DNA of 64,000 nucleotides from JAVBRU01 sp031547595 (GCA_031547595.1 JAVBRU010000052.1:1-64000); one strand, 5' to 3'; positions 9,405-17,670 are shown, numbered from the stretch's first letter. Notes: generated from the letters alone by a model not told the origin. Made by a program: numbers and translations.

Positions 9405-9572
9405 GTGCTACTCCTTTAATTGTGGACTTGAGTATCCATCCTGCATTATATCACGGTTTTCCTATAAAGGGCAAGCGAAAGCTTTCCAAGAAAAGCGACA
9501 CAATTGCGGCAGGGCGTTAAAAGATTATTTCCGTAGGTTCTCGTTTTTAACACATAGACTTCCTTTTGCATC

Positions 9573-9606
9573 AAAAAGCAGAAAGTACAACGACTTTCTG
9601 CTTTTG
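9573..9606 (-). terminator. Terminator after the AraC-GGDEF gene
   Basis: AAAAGCAGAAAGT (9574-9586) and ACTTTCTGCTTTT (9593-9605) form a 13-bp perfect stem with a six-base loop, six bases past the stop at 9612. T-tracts on both sides make it usable in either direction. Confidence 0.75.
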
Positions 9607-9611
9607 GTGAG

Positions 9612-10445
9612 TTAACCGTTTTTTTGAGCCGTTTCCGCTTCCTTCGCCTGCGCAATGGACTGGCTGACCAGCGCCAGCGCCCGCTCATAACTCAGTGATT
9701 CCTCCGGCACCTGGCTGATGCCCTGCCACAGTGTCAGCGGAATATCACCTGCTTCTGTTGGAACACATTGACCGTCCAACAAGGCAATGCGTTGCGCCAG
9801 CGCCTCGGCATCCGCCCGTACAGCAGAACCGGTGACAATCGCAAACTCGTCCCCGCCCACGCGGAACAGCATCATATCCGGCGCAAGCGCCTGTTCCAGC
9901 CGGGCAAACGCCCCGGCAATCACCAGATCGCCTGCGGCATAGCCATAATCCCTGTTCACAGCGTCAAAATTACGAATGTCCGCCCCCAGCACATAGGTGC
10001 CGCCAAGCCCCTTGAGTACATCATACAGCTCGCTGATATCCACCGGTTTGCGCATCTGCATCCTGATCCCTCCTGCGTTTATTCTCAGTTCCAAGGGGGG
10101 ATACAGCTGCGCAAAGCGGCGCGTGCGGCGAAACGCACTGGGCGAAATGCCCCAAAAGCGCTTGAATGCCCGCGAAAATGCCTCGTTTGACCCGTACTGG
10201 TAGTCGAGCGCGATATCGAGGATGCGCCGGTCGGTCTGAAGCAGCGCCTTGGACGCGCAGCTCAAGCGCCGCTTGGTGATATACTCGCTCACCGAGCACT
10301 GAAAGGCATAGCGGAACAGCTTTTGCAGCCCGGAGCAGGACGAATAGCACGCCTTGGCCAGGTCATCGGCGCTCATGGGCTCTTGCAGCCGCTGCTCCAC
10401 CACCTGCAGCGCCGCCATCAACACCGCTGCGTTGCACATCTGCAT
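9612..10445 (-). CDS. AraC-type HTH fused to a GGDEF domain
   Basis: The 277-residue protein joins an N-terminal AraC/XylS double helix-turn-helix (about 10-110, ending in the typical FSRAFKRFWGISPSAFR) to a C-terminal diguanylate cyclase-like domain (about 135-265). The GGDEF signature is intact at 197-201, and GADIRNFDAVN (154-164) supplies the metal-binding Asp and substrate loop, so activity is possible. The inhibitory RxxD site before GGDEF is absent. No sensor domain or membrane segment is present. It reads like a transcription factor that can make or bind c-di-GMP. Its targets are unknown. Confidence 0.8.
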   Translation of the reverse strand: MQMCNAAVLMAALQVVEQRLQEPMSADDLAKACYSSCSGLQKLFRYAFQCSVSEYITKRRLSCASKALLQTDRRILDIALDYQYGSNEAFSRAFKRFWGISPSAFRRTRRFAQLYPPLELRINAGGIRMQMRKPVDISELYDVLKGLGGTYVLGADIRNFDAVNRDYGYAAGDLVIAGAFARLEQALAPDMMLFRVGGDEFAIVTGSAVRADAEALAQRIALLDGQCVPTEAGDIPLTLWQGISQVPEESLSYERALALVSQSIAQAKEAETAQKNG

Positions 10446-10502
10446 CCATCTCCTTGAAACATCCTGATACCAGGATACAGCACCAGGCGCACCCGTGCAT
10501 GA

Positions 10503-11078
10503 TTATTTGGCTACAAGTTGTTTTTCTTGATATGCGGTATTGAGCAGCAGCGCCATGTCCTTGGCCTGCTGCATAGCAGCAGCATCTTCCGAGGCAGGGA
10601 TTTCATTGGTATGATGGGACAGCACCACCCCCTGGCAGGTGGTATTGAGGCACCCAAATAGAATGTTCGCCATCGTCTCGGCAGGTTGAGAGCGTCCATC
10701 GCCGCCCCCGGCCAGCACTAGTATGCCCTGCTTGGGCGTCGTTTTTTTGCTGACACCCCGAAATTTCCGCGCGGTATACAGCACCTGAAACCGGCTGCAC
10801 AGGCTCAGCAGCGCCCCCGTCAGCTGTGAAAAATAGAGGGGCGATGCGATGATCACATTGTCGTAACTGTCCAGGTCGTTCAATATAACCGACATGCGGT
10901 CGCGGATCACGCAGCCCTCTTTTGTCCAGCAAGAGCGGCAATCCATACAGGGCCGCAAATGATCACGGTAGGCATCCAGGATGTCCACCTGCCCCAGCAG
11001 ATACTTCTGCATTTGCGCAATCAAGGCCATGGTATCCCCATGAGGGCGGGGTGAACCAAACAATATCAAGGTTTTCAA
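10503..11078 (-). CDS. NADPH-dependent FMN reductase / flavodoxin-fold oxidoreductase
   Basis: The 191-residue protein starts with a flavodoxin-like strand and the phosphate loop FGSPRPHGDT (7-16), then a Cys cluster CMDCRSCWTKEGC (44-56) typical of NAD(P)H-dependent iron-sulfur flavoproteins and related quinone or FMN reductases. It should bind FMN and move electrons from NAD(P)H to a small acceptor. The motif SPLYFSQLTG matches the flavin isoalloxazine site of this family. GGAGG lies just before the ATG. It is separated from the binding-protein gene by a terminator. Confidence 0.75.
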   Translation of the reverse strand: MKTLILFGSPRPHGDTMALIAQMQKYLLGQVDILDAYRDHLRPCMDCRSCWTKEGCVIRDRMSVILNDLDSYDNVIIASPLYFSQLTGALLSLCSRFQVLYTARKFRGVSKKTTPKQGILVLAGGGDGRSQPAETMANILFGCLNTTCQGVVLSHHTNEIPASEDAAAMQQAKDMALLLNTAYQEKQLVAK

Positions 11079-11096
11079 CCGGCACCTCCTTCAAAT

Positions 11097-11132
11097 AAAA
11101 AGGCCTTCCCGCCCTTGAGGGAGCGGGAAGGC
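11097..11132 (-). terminator. Terminator of the sugar-binding protein gene
   Basis: On the minus strand GCCTTCCCG and CGGGAAGGC (11103-11132) form a stem followed by CTTTTTAT, directly after the stop at 11146. Confidence 0.8.
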
Positions 11133-11145
11133 AGGGATATTTGGA

Positions 11146-12417
11146 TTAGTTGCTCTGCAGCGCGTCGTTGCAGATCGCTTCGGCTTCGGCCACCAGATCC
11201 GCAATGGAGGTGGTGAGGTTGGCATCGCCAGCCTGCTGCGCAAGCGCCTTCATCTGGTCACGCACAACGGAAGCACCAACAACGGTGGGCAGGAAGCCGG
11301 CATCGGGCAGGCAATCGCCCAGCACTTGCAGCGCAGGGTTGGCCGCGATCAGTGCCTTATACGCATCCAGCTCCTGGGTGGCGTAGTAGGGGGACTGGGC
11401 GATCATAGACTCGCACCAACGGACGTTGTTTTCAGGTTCCACAAAGAACTTGATGAACATGTAGGCGCCCAGCTCGCGCGCTTCGGTGGATTTGAAAGCA
11501 ATCGCGCTGCGGTTCCACGCGGGATACCAGCGCACGGAGCCTTCCTGCGGCATAGCAGCCATGCCCAGTTCCCAGCCGTTGTCCTTGTCAAAGAGGTAGG
11601 GCACACCGGCACAGGAGCCAATGTACATGGCAACCAGCTGGCTGTTCATGTCGTTGGAATAATAGTCCGCAGTGGGGGCGGGGGCGAAGGCGCCGTTCTT
11701 GACGTTGTCGCCATACCAGGTGACGGCGTCAATGGTGATCTGATTGTTGATCTTGGCTTCCTTGGTGTGGATGTCGATATACTCGGAGCCGTTCTGCATC
11801 AGAAGCGCCTGCATCATATCGGTGAGGGAGTCAGCGGCAAAGCCGTAGATGCCCTTCGCCTCGTTGATGGCCTTGGCGGTTTCGGCCAGCTCCGTCCAGG
11901 TGGTGGGAACGGCGAGGCCCAGTTCGGTAAGGATGGTCTTGTTGTAGAACAGGATGGGGCCGGTGCGAACCAGCGGAATGGTGTGCATCAGGCCATCGGC
12001 AAAGCCAACGGTCTCGTCCAGCATGATCTGGTCCATGGAGGTGGCCCAGCCTTCGATGCCGATTTCGGGATCATTGATGTACTTGCCAAAGTCCACGATC
12101 ATGTTGTTCGCTGCGTCGTCGCCATCTACATAGTTGGCGGCTTCGGAGGAGTAGTGGAAGATGATGTCGGGGCCTTCGCCATTGGCGACAGCCGTGCGCA
12201 CCTTGGAGTCAAAGCCCGAAGAGGAGAAGGATTCGGATACCACGATGAACTGATCGGAAGTGGCGTTGAACTCTGCCACCAGGGTATCGATCATCTCCAA
12301 TTGCGCCTTGGTGAAGGTGTGCCACAGGGTGACGGTGGTCTTGTCTTCCGCGTGTACAAAGCCGATCATGGACAACGCCATCATCGCAACCAGCACAAAT
12401 GCCACAAGTTTCTTCAT
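11146..12417 (-). CDS. Extracellular solute-binding protein (family 1, sugar type)
   Basis: The 423-residue protein has a classic signal peptide ending in GFVHA (near 19-23) and the ABC sugar-binding fold: TVTLWHTFTKAQ near the start and YNKTILTELGLAVPTTWTEL in the middle. It would bind an oligosaccharide or polyol outside the cell. There is no lipobox Cys, unlike most Gram-positive homologues, so anchoring is unclear and the protein might be secreted. No permease or ATPase genes flank it. It is a single gene with its own promoter and terminator, so it must borrow a transporter encoded elsewhere. Confidence 0.85.
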   Translation of the reverse strand: MKKLVAFVLVAMMALSMIGFVHAEDKTTVTLWHTFTKAQLEMIDTLVAEFNATSDQFIVVSESFSSSGFDSKVRTAVANGEGPDIIFHYSSEAANYVDGDDAANNMIVDFGKYINDPEIGIEGWATSMDQIMLDETVGFADGLMHTIPLVRTGPILFYNKTILTELGLAVPTTWTELAETAKAINEAKGIYGFAADSLTDMMQALLMQNGSEYIDIHTKEAKINNQITIDAVTWYGDNVKNGAFAPAPTADYYSNDMNSQLVAMYIGSCAGVPYLFDKDNGWELGMAAMPQEGSVRWYPAWNRSAIAFKSTEARELGAYMFIKFFVEPENNVRWCESMIAQSPYYATQELDAYKALIAANPALQVLGDCLPDAGFLPTVVGASVVRDQMKALAQQAGDANLTTSIADLVAEAEAICNDALQSN

Positions 12418-12499
12418 GTGTCTGTCTCTCCTTTAGTGTATGTTGTTTTGACTTGGCGCCGAATCTTTTACACGCAGCGCGAAATCCAATTCCTAACCT

Positions 12500-12528
12500 A
12501 TTATACCGCACAACGCCTCAATTGTAAA
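12500..12528 (-). promoter_or_regulatory. Promoter of the sugar-binding protein gene
   Basis: On the minus strand TTTACA (12523-12528) and TATAAT (12500-12505) are 17 bases apart, leaving a leader of about 75 bases. I saw no obvious operator. Confidence 0.65.
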
Positions 12529-12580
12529 GTGACCTCTCCCGCCCTGAAGATGTTAAATTCGCGTAACTTATGGGCAATGA

Positions 12581-12609
12581 TTGACACGGGAGGGCACTTG
12601 TGGTATTTT
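12581..12609 (+). promoter_or_regulatory. Promoter of the aquaporin gene
   Basis: TTGACA (12581-12586) and TATTTT (12604-12609) are 17 bases apart, about 36 bases before the ATG at 12646. Confidence 0.6.
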
Positions 12610-12645
12610 GTTGGCGGCTTTATTATATTTGAGGGGGAATTATCC

Positions 12646-13317
12646 ATGAACCTGAAAAAGTATGCGGCAGAATTTATCGGCACATTTATCCTGGTGTTTG
12701 TGGGCTGCGGCAGCGCGATGTTCCTGGGCTGTACGCCAGAGGGCGGCCATCTGGCCGTGGCGCTGGCGTTTGGTCTGGCCATTGTGGCGGCGGCCTATGC
12801 CATTGGCAATATCTCCGGCTGCCATGTCAACCCGGCCGTGTCCCTGGCCGTGTGGATTTGCAAGAAAATGGACACCAAAGATTTTGTGTGCTATGTGATT
12901 GCGCAGGTGCTGGGCGCTGTGGCTGCTGCGGCAATCCTGAGCCTGCTGGTCAACAGCTTTGGCCTGACTGACCTCACCGGCGGCCTTGGCAGCAACGGCG
13001 TGGCCAATGCCGGTGGCGCCGGCGGCGCGTTTGCCATCGAAGCCATCCTCACCTTTATCTTTGTGCTGACCATCCTGGGCGTCACCAAGGATGCGGAAAA
13101 TGCCCACATGGCCGGCCTGGTGATCGGCCTGACGCTGGCGTTTGTGCACATCATCGGCATCCCGCTGACCGGCACCTCCGTCAACCCCGCGCGCAGCTTT
13201 GGCCCCGCCATCTTCCAGGGCGGCGAAGCGTTGAGTAATCTCTGGGTGTTTGTCCTGGCCCCGCTCGTTGGCGCGGCGCTGGCCGCCGTGGCGCATCAAG
13301 CGTTGAATAAGGCGTAA
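12646..13317 (+). CDS. Aquaporin, MIP family (AqpZ-like)
   Basis: The 223-residue membrane protein has six hydrophobic segments and two half-helix NPA motifs, HVNPAVS (60-66) and SVNPARSF in the second half. TGTSVNPARS closely resembles water-selective AqpZ rather than glycerol facilitators, which have longer loops. It should conduct water and perhaps small neutral solutes across the membrane. GAGGGGG lies about ten bases before the ATG. The frame is open far upstream, but codon bias and the ribosome site fix the start here. It is a single-gene transcript ending at a strong hairpin. Confidence 0.93.
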   Translation: MNLKKYAAEFIGTFILVFVGCGSAMFLGCTPEGGHLAVALAFGLAIVAAAYAIGNISGCHVNPAVSLAVWICKKMDTKDFVCYVIAQVLGAVAAAAILSLLVNSFGLTDLTGGLGSNGVANAGGAGGAFAIEAILTFIFVLTILGVTKDAENAHMAGLVIGLTLAFVHIIGIPLTGTSVNPARSFGPAIFQGGEALSNLWVFVLAPLVGAALAAVAHQALNKA

Positions 13318-13352
13318 GGCGCGTTTTTGTCCGGGGTGTCATAAATCAAAAG

Positions 13353-13381
13353 ACCTGCCGTAGCGCGTTGCTGCGGCAGGT
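13353..13381. terminator. Bidirectional terminator between aquaporin and lipoprotein genes
   Basis: ACCTGCCG and CGGCAGGT form an eight-base stem flanked by CAAAAG and TTTTG, between convergent stops at 13317 and 13391. Confidence 0.8.
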
Positions 13382-13390
13382 TTTGTTTAC

Positions 13391-14260
13391 TCAGTGAATC
13401 TCCGTCCGGTGCACCAGACATATCCCGTCTTCCCGGACAAAGTAGGTTTCTATGCCCTCTGTTTCCACGCCATAGATGCTGCGGGCGATGCTTCCGCCGG
13501 AGCTGTGTGTTTCCACAATCAAGCAGGCAGTGCCCCGCTCCGGGGTGATGGCATCTGGCATTTCAGCCGGTAGATATTCGTTTTGCGCGATCAAATGATA
13601 GTTTTCATCCAGCTGGCAGATCACGATTTTTTCCGGTGCCAGCATGACATTGATGGAAAGCTTCACCGACATACTGACTGTTTTGCTCACACCATTTTCT
13701 GTAATGCTGGCAGAAGAATCTATTGTTTGCGAGTAGAGGGCGCCTTCGCTGAACCACTCGTTTCCTACGATAAAGCAGGTACCGGAGGTAACATAAACAC
13801 TTCCATCCGCGCTTTGATAAACCGGATTAAAGTAGAAATACCGTTCTTGCTTGGACGGGGTCACATAAATGGTGCCCTCCAGCGCAGTGCTTTGCTGATT
13901 ATCGTCCACAAGGTGAATATTATTGCGCACATCCAAAACGCATTCATCCTGCATGATGGTGATATAGCCTTCCTGGCCGTCTGCATCTGGAATGGTGGGT
14001 AAGAAAAAGGCGATGCCGGGAAGGCTTTCAAACACAACCTCCCGGGTTTCCGTCCCGTCGTATGTCTTGGGCTGCAATACGGCATACAGCCGGTTCTGAT
14101 ATTCTGAATCGAACAAATCCAGGTATTCCGTCGTGATATAAAGGCCAATCAAATGATCCTGATCGATACGCTCCCCCTGATCCTCCTTTGCTAGCTGACA
14201 ACCCGCCAGCAGCCAACACATCACCACAAGGAGCATCAGCAGCCCTAGTTTACGTTTCAT
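13391..14260 (-). CDS. Lipoprotein of unknown function in an XRE/DUF2975 operon
   Basis: From the ATG at 14260, seven bases behind GGAGGG, the protein is 289 residues with a lipoprotein signal ending in the lipobox LLAGC, so it should be anchored outside the membrane. The rest has no motif I recognise. It is rich in beta-strand-like segments, with repeated Thr/Tyr/Val stretches. The start overlaps the end of the XRE gene, so the two are coupled. The earlier in-frame start at 14353 would place a hydrophilic extension before the signal and is rejected. The role may be envelope sensing or stress, by association only. Confidence 0.65.
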   Translation of the reverse strand: MKRKLGLLMLLVVMCWLLAGCQLAKEDQGERIDQDHLIGLYITTEYLDLFDSEYQNRLYAVLQPKTYDGTETREVVFESLPGIAFFLPTIPDADGQEGYITIMQDECVLDVRNNIHLVDDNQQSTALEGTIYVTPSKQERYFYFNPVYQSADGSVYVTSGTCFIVGNEWFSEGALYSQTIDSSASITENGVSKTVSMSVKLSINVMLAPEKIVICQLDENYHLIAQNEYLPAEMPDAITPERGTACLIVETHSSGGSIARSIYGVETEGIETYFVREDGICLVHRTEIH

Positions 14261-14477
14261 CATTGCCCTCCAACTTTCCGTCGAATTTGAGGATATCGCC
14301 CACATCACACTGCAGATGCCAGCAGATTTTGTTGATGGTGCCAAAACGAACACCTTTCGCTTTGCCGCTGCGCAAAATGGAAAGATTGGCCTCCGTAAGG
14401 CCCACCAGGGCGCAAAGCTCTTTGGAGGTCATCTTTCGCTCTTTTAGGATATCTTCCAAATAAATCCTTATGGCCAT
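14250..14477 (-). CDS. Small XRE-family (Cro/CI, YozG-type) regulator
   Basis: The 75-residue protein is essentially one helix-turn-helix: KERKMTSKELCALVGLTEAN followed by LSILRSGKAKGVRFGTINKIC. Small regulators of this type sit beside DUF2975 genes in many Firmicutes. It is encoded nine bases after the DUF2975 gene and overlaps the lipoprotein gene. The likely target is the pair of ATTATCG palindromes in the operon promoter at 15466-15527, giving autoregulation. That link is inferred from position. Confidence 0.8.
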   Translation of the reverse strand: MAIRIYLEDILKERKMTSKELCALVGLTEANLSILRSGKAKGVRFGTINKICWHLQCDVGDILKFDGKLEGNDET

Positions 14478-14486
14478 GGCGCACCT

Positions 14487-15452
14487 CTATATGAACATAT
14501 CGTTATCATCTTTTAACTGTTTATTTTCCGTCAGGAGCCGGGTAAAGAGCAGCACCGCAAGCATAAAGCCAATGGAATCGACCGGCAGCTGCGCCCCCAC
14601 GTGCGTCACCAGCAAGGCTTTGGAAAACAGCAGCTGTACAAGGTTGAAGCCGATTATGGAAAGCATGGTTGCCGCCAGAGCGATGGCGCACCACCGGCAC
14701 ATGTGCTTTGCTGCAGCGATCGCACTTTCCGAGTAACGGTTCACTTTCATTTCGTCCAGCAAAACCAGCGCTTTGAAAACCACTACCACGCCCAGAACAC
14801 GGGGCAGCGCATTCACTACTGCTTCCATTGCAAGGCAAATGTACGTTGCCGCCAGAAGATGCTCGTTGCCAGTATTGCCCGCGCGCAGTGCCTCAAAGGA
14901 TTTCAGCATGTTTGAGAAGCCTGCCCCAAAGGCTGCGTATACGAACAGCGCCGCTATCAGCATCAGCATGGCCGAGGCATAGCCCAGCAGTTTTTCGGTG
15001 CCCCCTGTGTAAAACAAGCGCAGCACGCGCAACGCCAGATAGCCGCACAGCACCGAATAGACCAAAAGGCCCAGCGCCGCTTTCCCTGCTGCCGGCGGGA
15101 GCCCGCCTGTTTGCAGGCCGATCAGGCCGGGGTTTGTCATTGCGTACAAAACCACAAACAAGAGAACGCTTAAAAGGCCCAGCAGCCAGTCTTCTTTTTG
15201 CAGCTTTCGTTTTTTGCGGAAAAACATCAAAAATGCCATGGGCAGCAAGCTGATTGCCCCATACAACACCAGCGCCAGCACATTCAATGCCCCGCCCGAA
15301 AGGGAAAGTGAACGCAGCCCCAGGCCGATTTGCTCAAAGGGAAACGCCATCATGGTAGAAAACACGTTGCCAAAAGATGTCTGCAAAAAACACAGTGCCA
15401 CGCACGCCGCCGCTTCCGCCGCCAGCAGCCCGATCAATAGTTTGCGTTTCAT
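14487..15452 (-). CDS. DUF2975-like polytopic membrane protein
   Basis: The 321-residue protein has about eight membrane spans and ends in ENKQLKDDNDMFI, a tail typical of DUF2975 proteins, which usually pair with a small YozG-type regulator as here. It is longer than common single-domain DUF2975 proteins (about 150-200 residues), so the N-terminal half is an extension or duplication. The ATG at 15452 is preceded by GGAGGTGGCC. The function of the family is unknown. It is the first gene of a three-gene operon. Confidence 0.65.
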   Translation of the reverse strand: MKRKLLIGLLAAEAAACVALCFLQTSFGNVFSTMMAFPFEQIGLGLRSLSLSGGALNVLALVLYGAISLLPMAFLMFFRKKRKLQKEDWLLGLLSVLLFVVLYAMTNPGLIGLQTGGLPPAAGKAALGLLVYSVLCGYLALRVLRLFYTGGTEKLLGYASAMLMLIAALFVYAAFGAGFSNMLKSFEALRAGNTGNEHLLAATYICLAMEAVVNALPRVLGVVVVFKALVLLDEMKVNRYSESAIAAAKHMCRWCAIALAATMLSIIGFNLVQLLFSKALLVTHVGAQLPVDSIGFMLAVLLFTRLLTENKQLKDDNDMFI

Positions 15453-15465
15453 AGGCCACCTCCAG

Positions 15466-15527
15466 ATTATCGTTATTCGATAATTCGATTGCAATTGTAA
15501 CACATCAAATTATCGTTTGTCAATAAT
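15466..15527 (-). promoter_or_regulatory. Promoter with two palindromic operators (DUF2975/XRE operon)
   Basis: On the minus strand TTGACA (15518-15523) and TACAAT (15494-15499) are 18 bases apart. A perfect palindrome ATTATCG-N5-CGATAAT covers 15466-15484, downstream of the -10. A one-mismatch copy ATTATCG-N5-CAATAAT covers 15509-15527, overlapping the -35. The centres are 43 bases apart, about four helical turns, so two dimers could bind the same face. The small XRE protein of the operon is the obvious candidate repressor. Confidence 0.7.
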
Positions 15528-15569
15528 TATTAAACATTTCTTTTCAATCAAGTTCCGTGCGGCAAAGGC

Positions 15570-15664
15570 TTGAATCAATCGTCTATTCGTGCTATAAATA
15601 AGGACGCCATAAGCAAAGGAGCTGTAACCACACAACCTGCCCCAATTGCGTTGCGGCAGGTTGT
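15570..15664 (+). promoter_or_regulatory. Promoter followed by a terminator-like leader hairpin
   Basis: TTGAAT (15570-15575) and TATAAA (15593-15598) are 17 bases apart. The leader then forms a ten-base stem, ACAACCTGCC with GGCAGGTTGT (15632-15664), followed by TTTATA, before the gene at 15689. No gene ends upstream on this strand, so the hairpin may act as an attenuator. Confidence 0.5.
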
Positions 15665-15688
15665 TTTATAATGCAGGAGGGCACAGGC

Positions 15689-16033
15689 ATGGCAGAAGAA
15701 GTGGTACAAGCCATCACATCCATGATAGCGCGCAGCGAAAAGGCGCAGGCGAAATTTTTGCCTGGTACCGCACAATATTCCTTACAAAAAAACAGAATAA
15801 AAGCGCTCCAGGTTGCCGCAGCGCTGGTCAAGGGCGAGGGCACGGAAGCGTTCTCGAAGGATGAAATGAAAAAATCGCTTGCGCCGCTCGTATCTTTGAT
15901 CAGCAAAAGCGAAAAAGCACAGACGAAGCTGCAAGAGGGCAGCTGGCAGTACCGCATGCTGGAGGATAATTTGCAAGCGCTGCGAAAGGCATTGCCCCTG
16001 CTGCAGGAAGCGTTAATAGGCTATCAACCGTGA
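15689..16033 (+). CDS. Helical protein with an internal duplication, function unknown
   Basis: The 114-residue cytoplasmic protein consists of two similar halves. MIARSEKAQAKFLPGTAQYS followed by LQKNRIKAL in the first half matches LISKSEKAQTKLQEGSWQYR followed by MLEDNLQAL in the second, spaced about 60 residues apart. Both halves look alpha-helical, so a repeat of a helical hairpin is likely. The ATG is eight bases behind GGAGG. I do not recognise the family. It is a single gene with its own promoter and leader hairpin. Confidence 0.65.
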   Translation: MAEEVVQAITSMIARSEKAQAKFLPGTAQYSLQKNRIKALQVAAALVKGEGTEAFSKDEMKKSLAPLVSLISKSEKAQTKLQEGSWQYRMLEDNLQALRKALPLLQEALIGYQP

Positions 16034-16040
16034 TGAAAGG

Positions 16041-17111
16041 TCAACCAAACAGATTTTCAGTGGTGAGGGAGCAATCCTCTCTGGCGGCGCGCTCCATGGT
16101 CAGTGCCAGATAGCTGTCCTGCGCGGCCTGCGCGAAGGGATAGGCGTTTTCGCCGCCGTTCACGTATGCGGCCATGTTGGCAAGGCATGCGGCTACGCCC
16201 AGCTCGTCATCGCTCAGGCGGCTGTACGGATAAGGATTGGTATACAGCCATTGCCCCTCCGCCTGGATGCCCTTGAGGCCAAAGCCCTCCATATTCAATT
16301 CCTCCCCCATGTTCTCCCGCACCAGGCGGGTGTGGATGGGGGTATTAAATTGCTGCATATAGCGGATATCATGGTTGAACAATTCGCCCCGGTCGCCCTT
16401 GATGTGCACGCGCTGGGTGCGGATGAAGCTGCGGTGTTGATCCTGCTCAAAATCGTAGATACCTGTTTTGCCGCCAAAATCCAATACGGCGATGGTATGG
16501 CTGAGCGCGCGGATATTCTCCGCAGTGGGCGCGCCCTCCCTCGAAAACCCGGCAGCGCTGTGGATGGGCACAGTGACGGCGCGCACGGTAGCGGGCTGAA
16601 AGCCTAATCCTAGATATTTGCGCATCAGGCTGACGGCGTGATAGCCGTTGGTGAAGGAAATGGCCGCTTGCTGGATATTGCCCAGCGTGCCTTTTTGCAT
16701 ATAGTTCAGCCGCGCCTGGTGGATGGGCTGCAGGTAATACTGCTCTGCCACTTGGAACAGCGCACCCGGCGGCAGTGCGTCCAGCGTGCGTTGCAGCTCC
16801 TCCACCGTGTGCCCGGCGGGGGTTTCCATCAATACTGGCATGCCGCGCCCGGCAATATCCAGCGCCACCCGCGCAATCACCGCGTGCGCCACCGATACCA
16901 CGGTGAACGCAGGGTGGGTGTTTGCCAGCAGCTCATCCGCGGTGTTGAAGGACGGTGCGCCAAACTGCTCAAAAAACGCACGCTGTTTTTCCGGCCTGCG
17001 CGTCACCACGCCCACCAGCGCAAATTCGTGCGGCAACGCTTTGGCCACACGCGCGAAAAACTCTGCACGCCAGCCGCTGCCAACCAGTGCAAACGGAATC
17101 GGCTTTTTCAT
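16041..17111 (-). CDS. Gfo/Idh/MocA-family NAD(P)-dependent oxidoreductase
   Basis: The 356-residue protein opens with a Rossmann fold, IPFALVGSGWRAEFFAR (GxGxxA-like), then VTRRPEKQRAFFEQFGAP and the family's METPAGHTVEEL, where the usual catalytic EKP is ETP. The substitution of Lys by Thr is unusual and may reduce or alter activity. Members oxidise or reduce sugars or sugar acids. The ATG at 17111 overlaps the pyrE stop as TGATATG. The neighbouring ThuA-like gene is a common partner of Idh/MocA proteins in sugar metabolism. Confidence 0.82.
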   Translation of the reverse strand: MKKPIPFALVGSGWRAEFFARVAKALPHEFALVGVVTRRPEKQRAFFEQFGAPSFNTADELLANTHPAFTVVSVAHAVIARVALDIAGRGMPVLMETPAGHTVEELQRTLDALPPGALFQVAEQYYLQPIHQARLNYMQKGTLGNIQQAAISFTNGYHAVSLMRKYLGLGFQPATVRAVTVPIHSAAGFSREGAPTAENIRALSHTIAVLDFGGKTGIYDFEQDQHRSFIRTQRVHIKGDRGELFNHDIRYMQQFNTPIHTRLVRENMGEELNMEGFGLKGIQAEGQWLYTNPYPYSRLSDDELGVAACLANMAAYVNGGENAYPFAQAAQDSYLALTMERAAREDCSLTTENLFG

Positions 17112-17112
17112 A

Positions 17113-17670
17113 TCACACATTATCCAATGGCTTGTTCTGCGCGCACAGCGGGCAGGTCGAAACGCCATGATTCTCCACATTTAAATTCATCAGCGGATAA
17201 AACGGCACATCAAACGCCACTTTTCCTCCCGATTTATCTACAAAACAAGTAACGCCCACCACAACACCACCCTGCGCGCGCACCAATTCCACCGTGTCGC
17301 GCACGCTGGTGCCGGTGGTCACTTCATCCTCCAGCACCAGCACGCGGGTGCCCGGCGCAAAGGCAAAGCCCCGGCGCAACACCATCACGTTGTCCCGCCG
17401 TTCCACATACACATTGCGCACGCCCAGCTGGCGGCTGACCTCATAGCCCGGGATGATGCCGCCAATGGCGGGGCTGACCACCAGCTGGATGCCATCGTCC
17501 CTAAAATGATCGGCGATCAGCTGGCAGGCTTCGGCGGTGCTTTTGGCATCTTCAAACAGATGCGCGCACTGCACATAATAGTTGGTGTGTCGTCCGCTGG
17601 CGCGCAGGAAATGCCCCGGCCGCACCACATCCAGGCGGGTGAATAATTCTGGAATATCCGCGATCATCAT
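17113..17670 (-). CDS. pyrE: Orotate phosphoribosyltransferase
   Basis: PyrE makes OMP from orotate and PRPP. The PRPP-binding loop VLVLEDEVTTGTSVRDTVE is present, with FLRASGRHTNYYVQ near the N-terminus. I chose the ATG at 17670, eight bases behind GGAGG, giving 185 residues; in-frame starts at 17688 and 17736 lack a good ribosome site. The C-terminus carries an extra CPLCAQN with two Cys. No other pyrimidine gene is nearby, and it is translationally linked to an Idh/MocA gene, so a salvage or nucleoside-linked role is possible. Confidence 0.85.
   Translation of the reverse strand: MMIADIPELFTRLDVVRPGHFLRASGRHTNYYVQCAHLFEDAKSTAEACQLIADHFRDDGIQLVVSPAIGGIIPGYEVSRQLGVRNVYVERRDNVMVLRRGFAFAPGTRVLVLEDEVTTGTSVRDTVELVRAQGGVVVGVTCFVDKSGGKVAFDVPFYPLMNLNVENHGVSTCPLCAQNKPLDNV

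Noticed and set aside
11326..12645. A long N-terminal extension of the aquaporin frame
   Set aside because: This part lies antisense to the sugar-binding protein gene; the promoter at 12581 and ribosome site near 12631 place the start at 12646.
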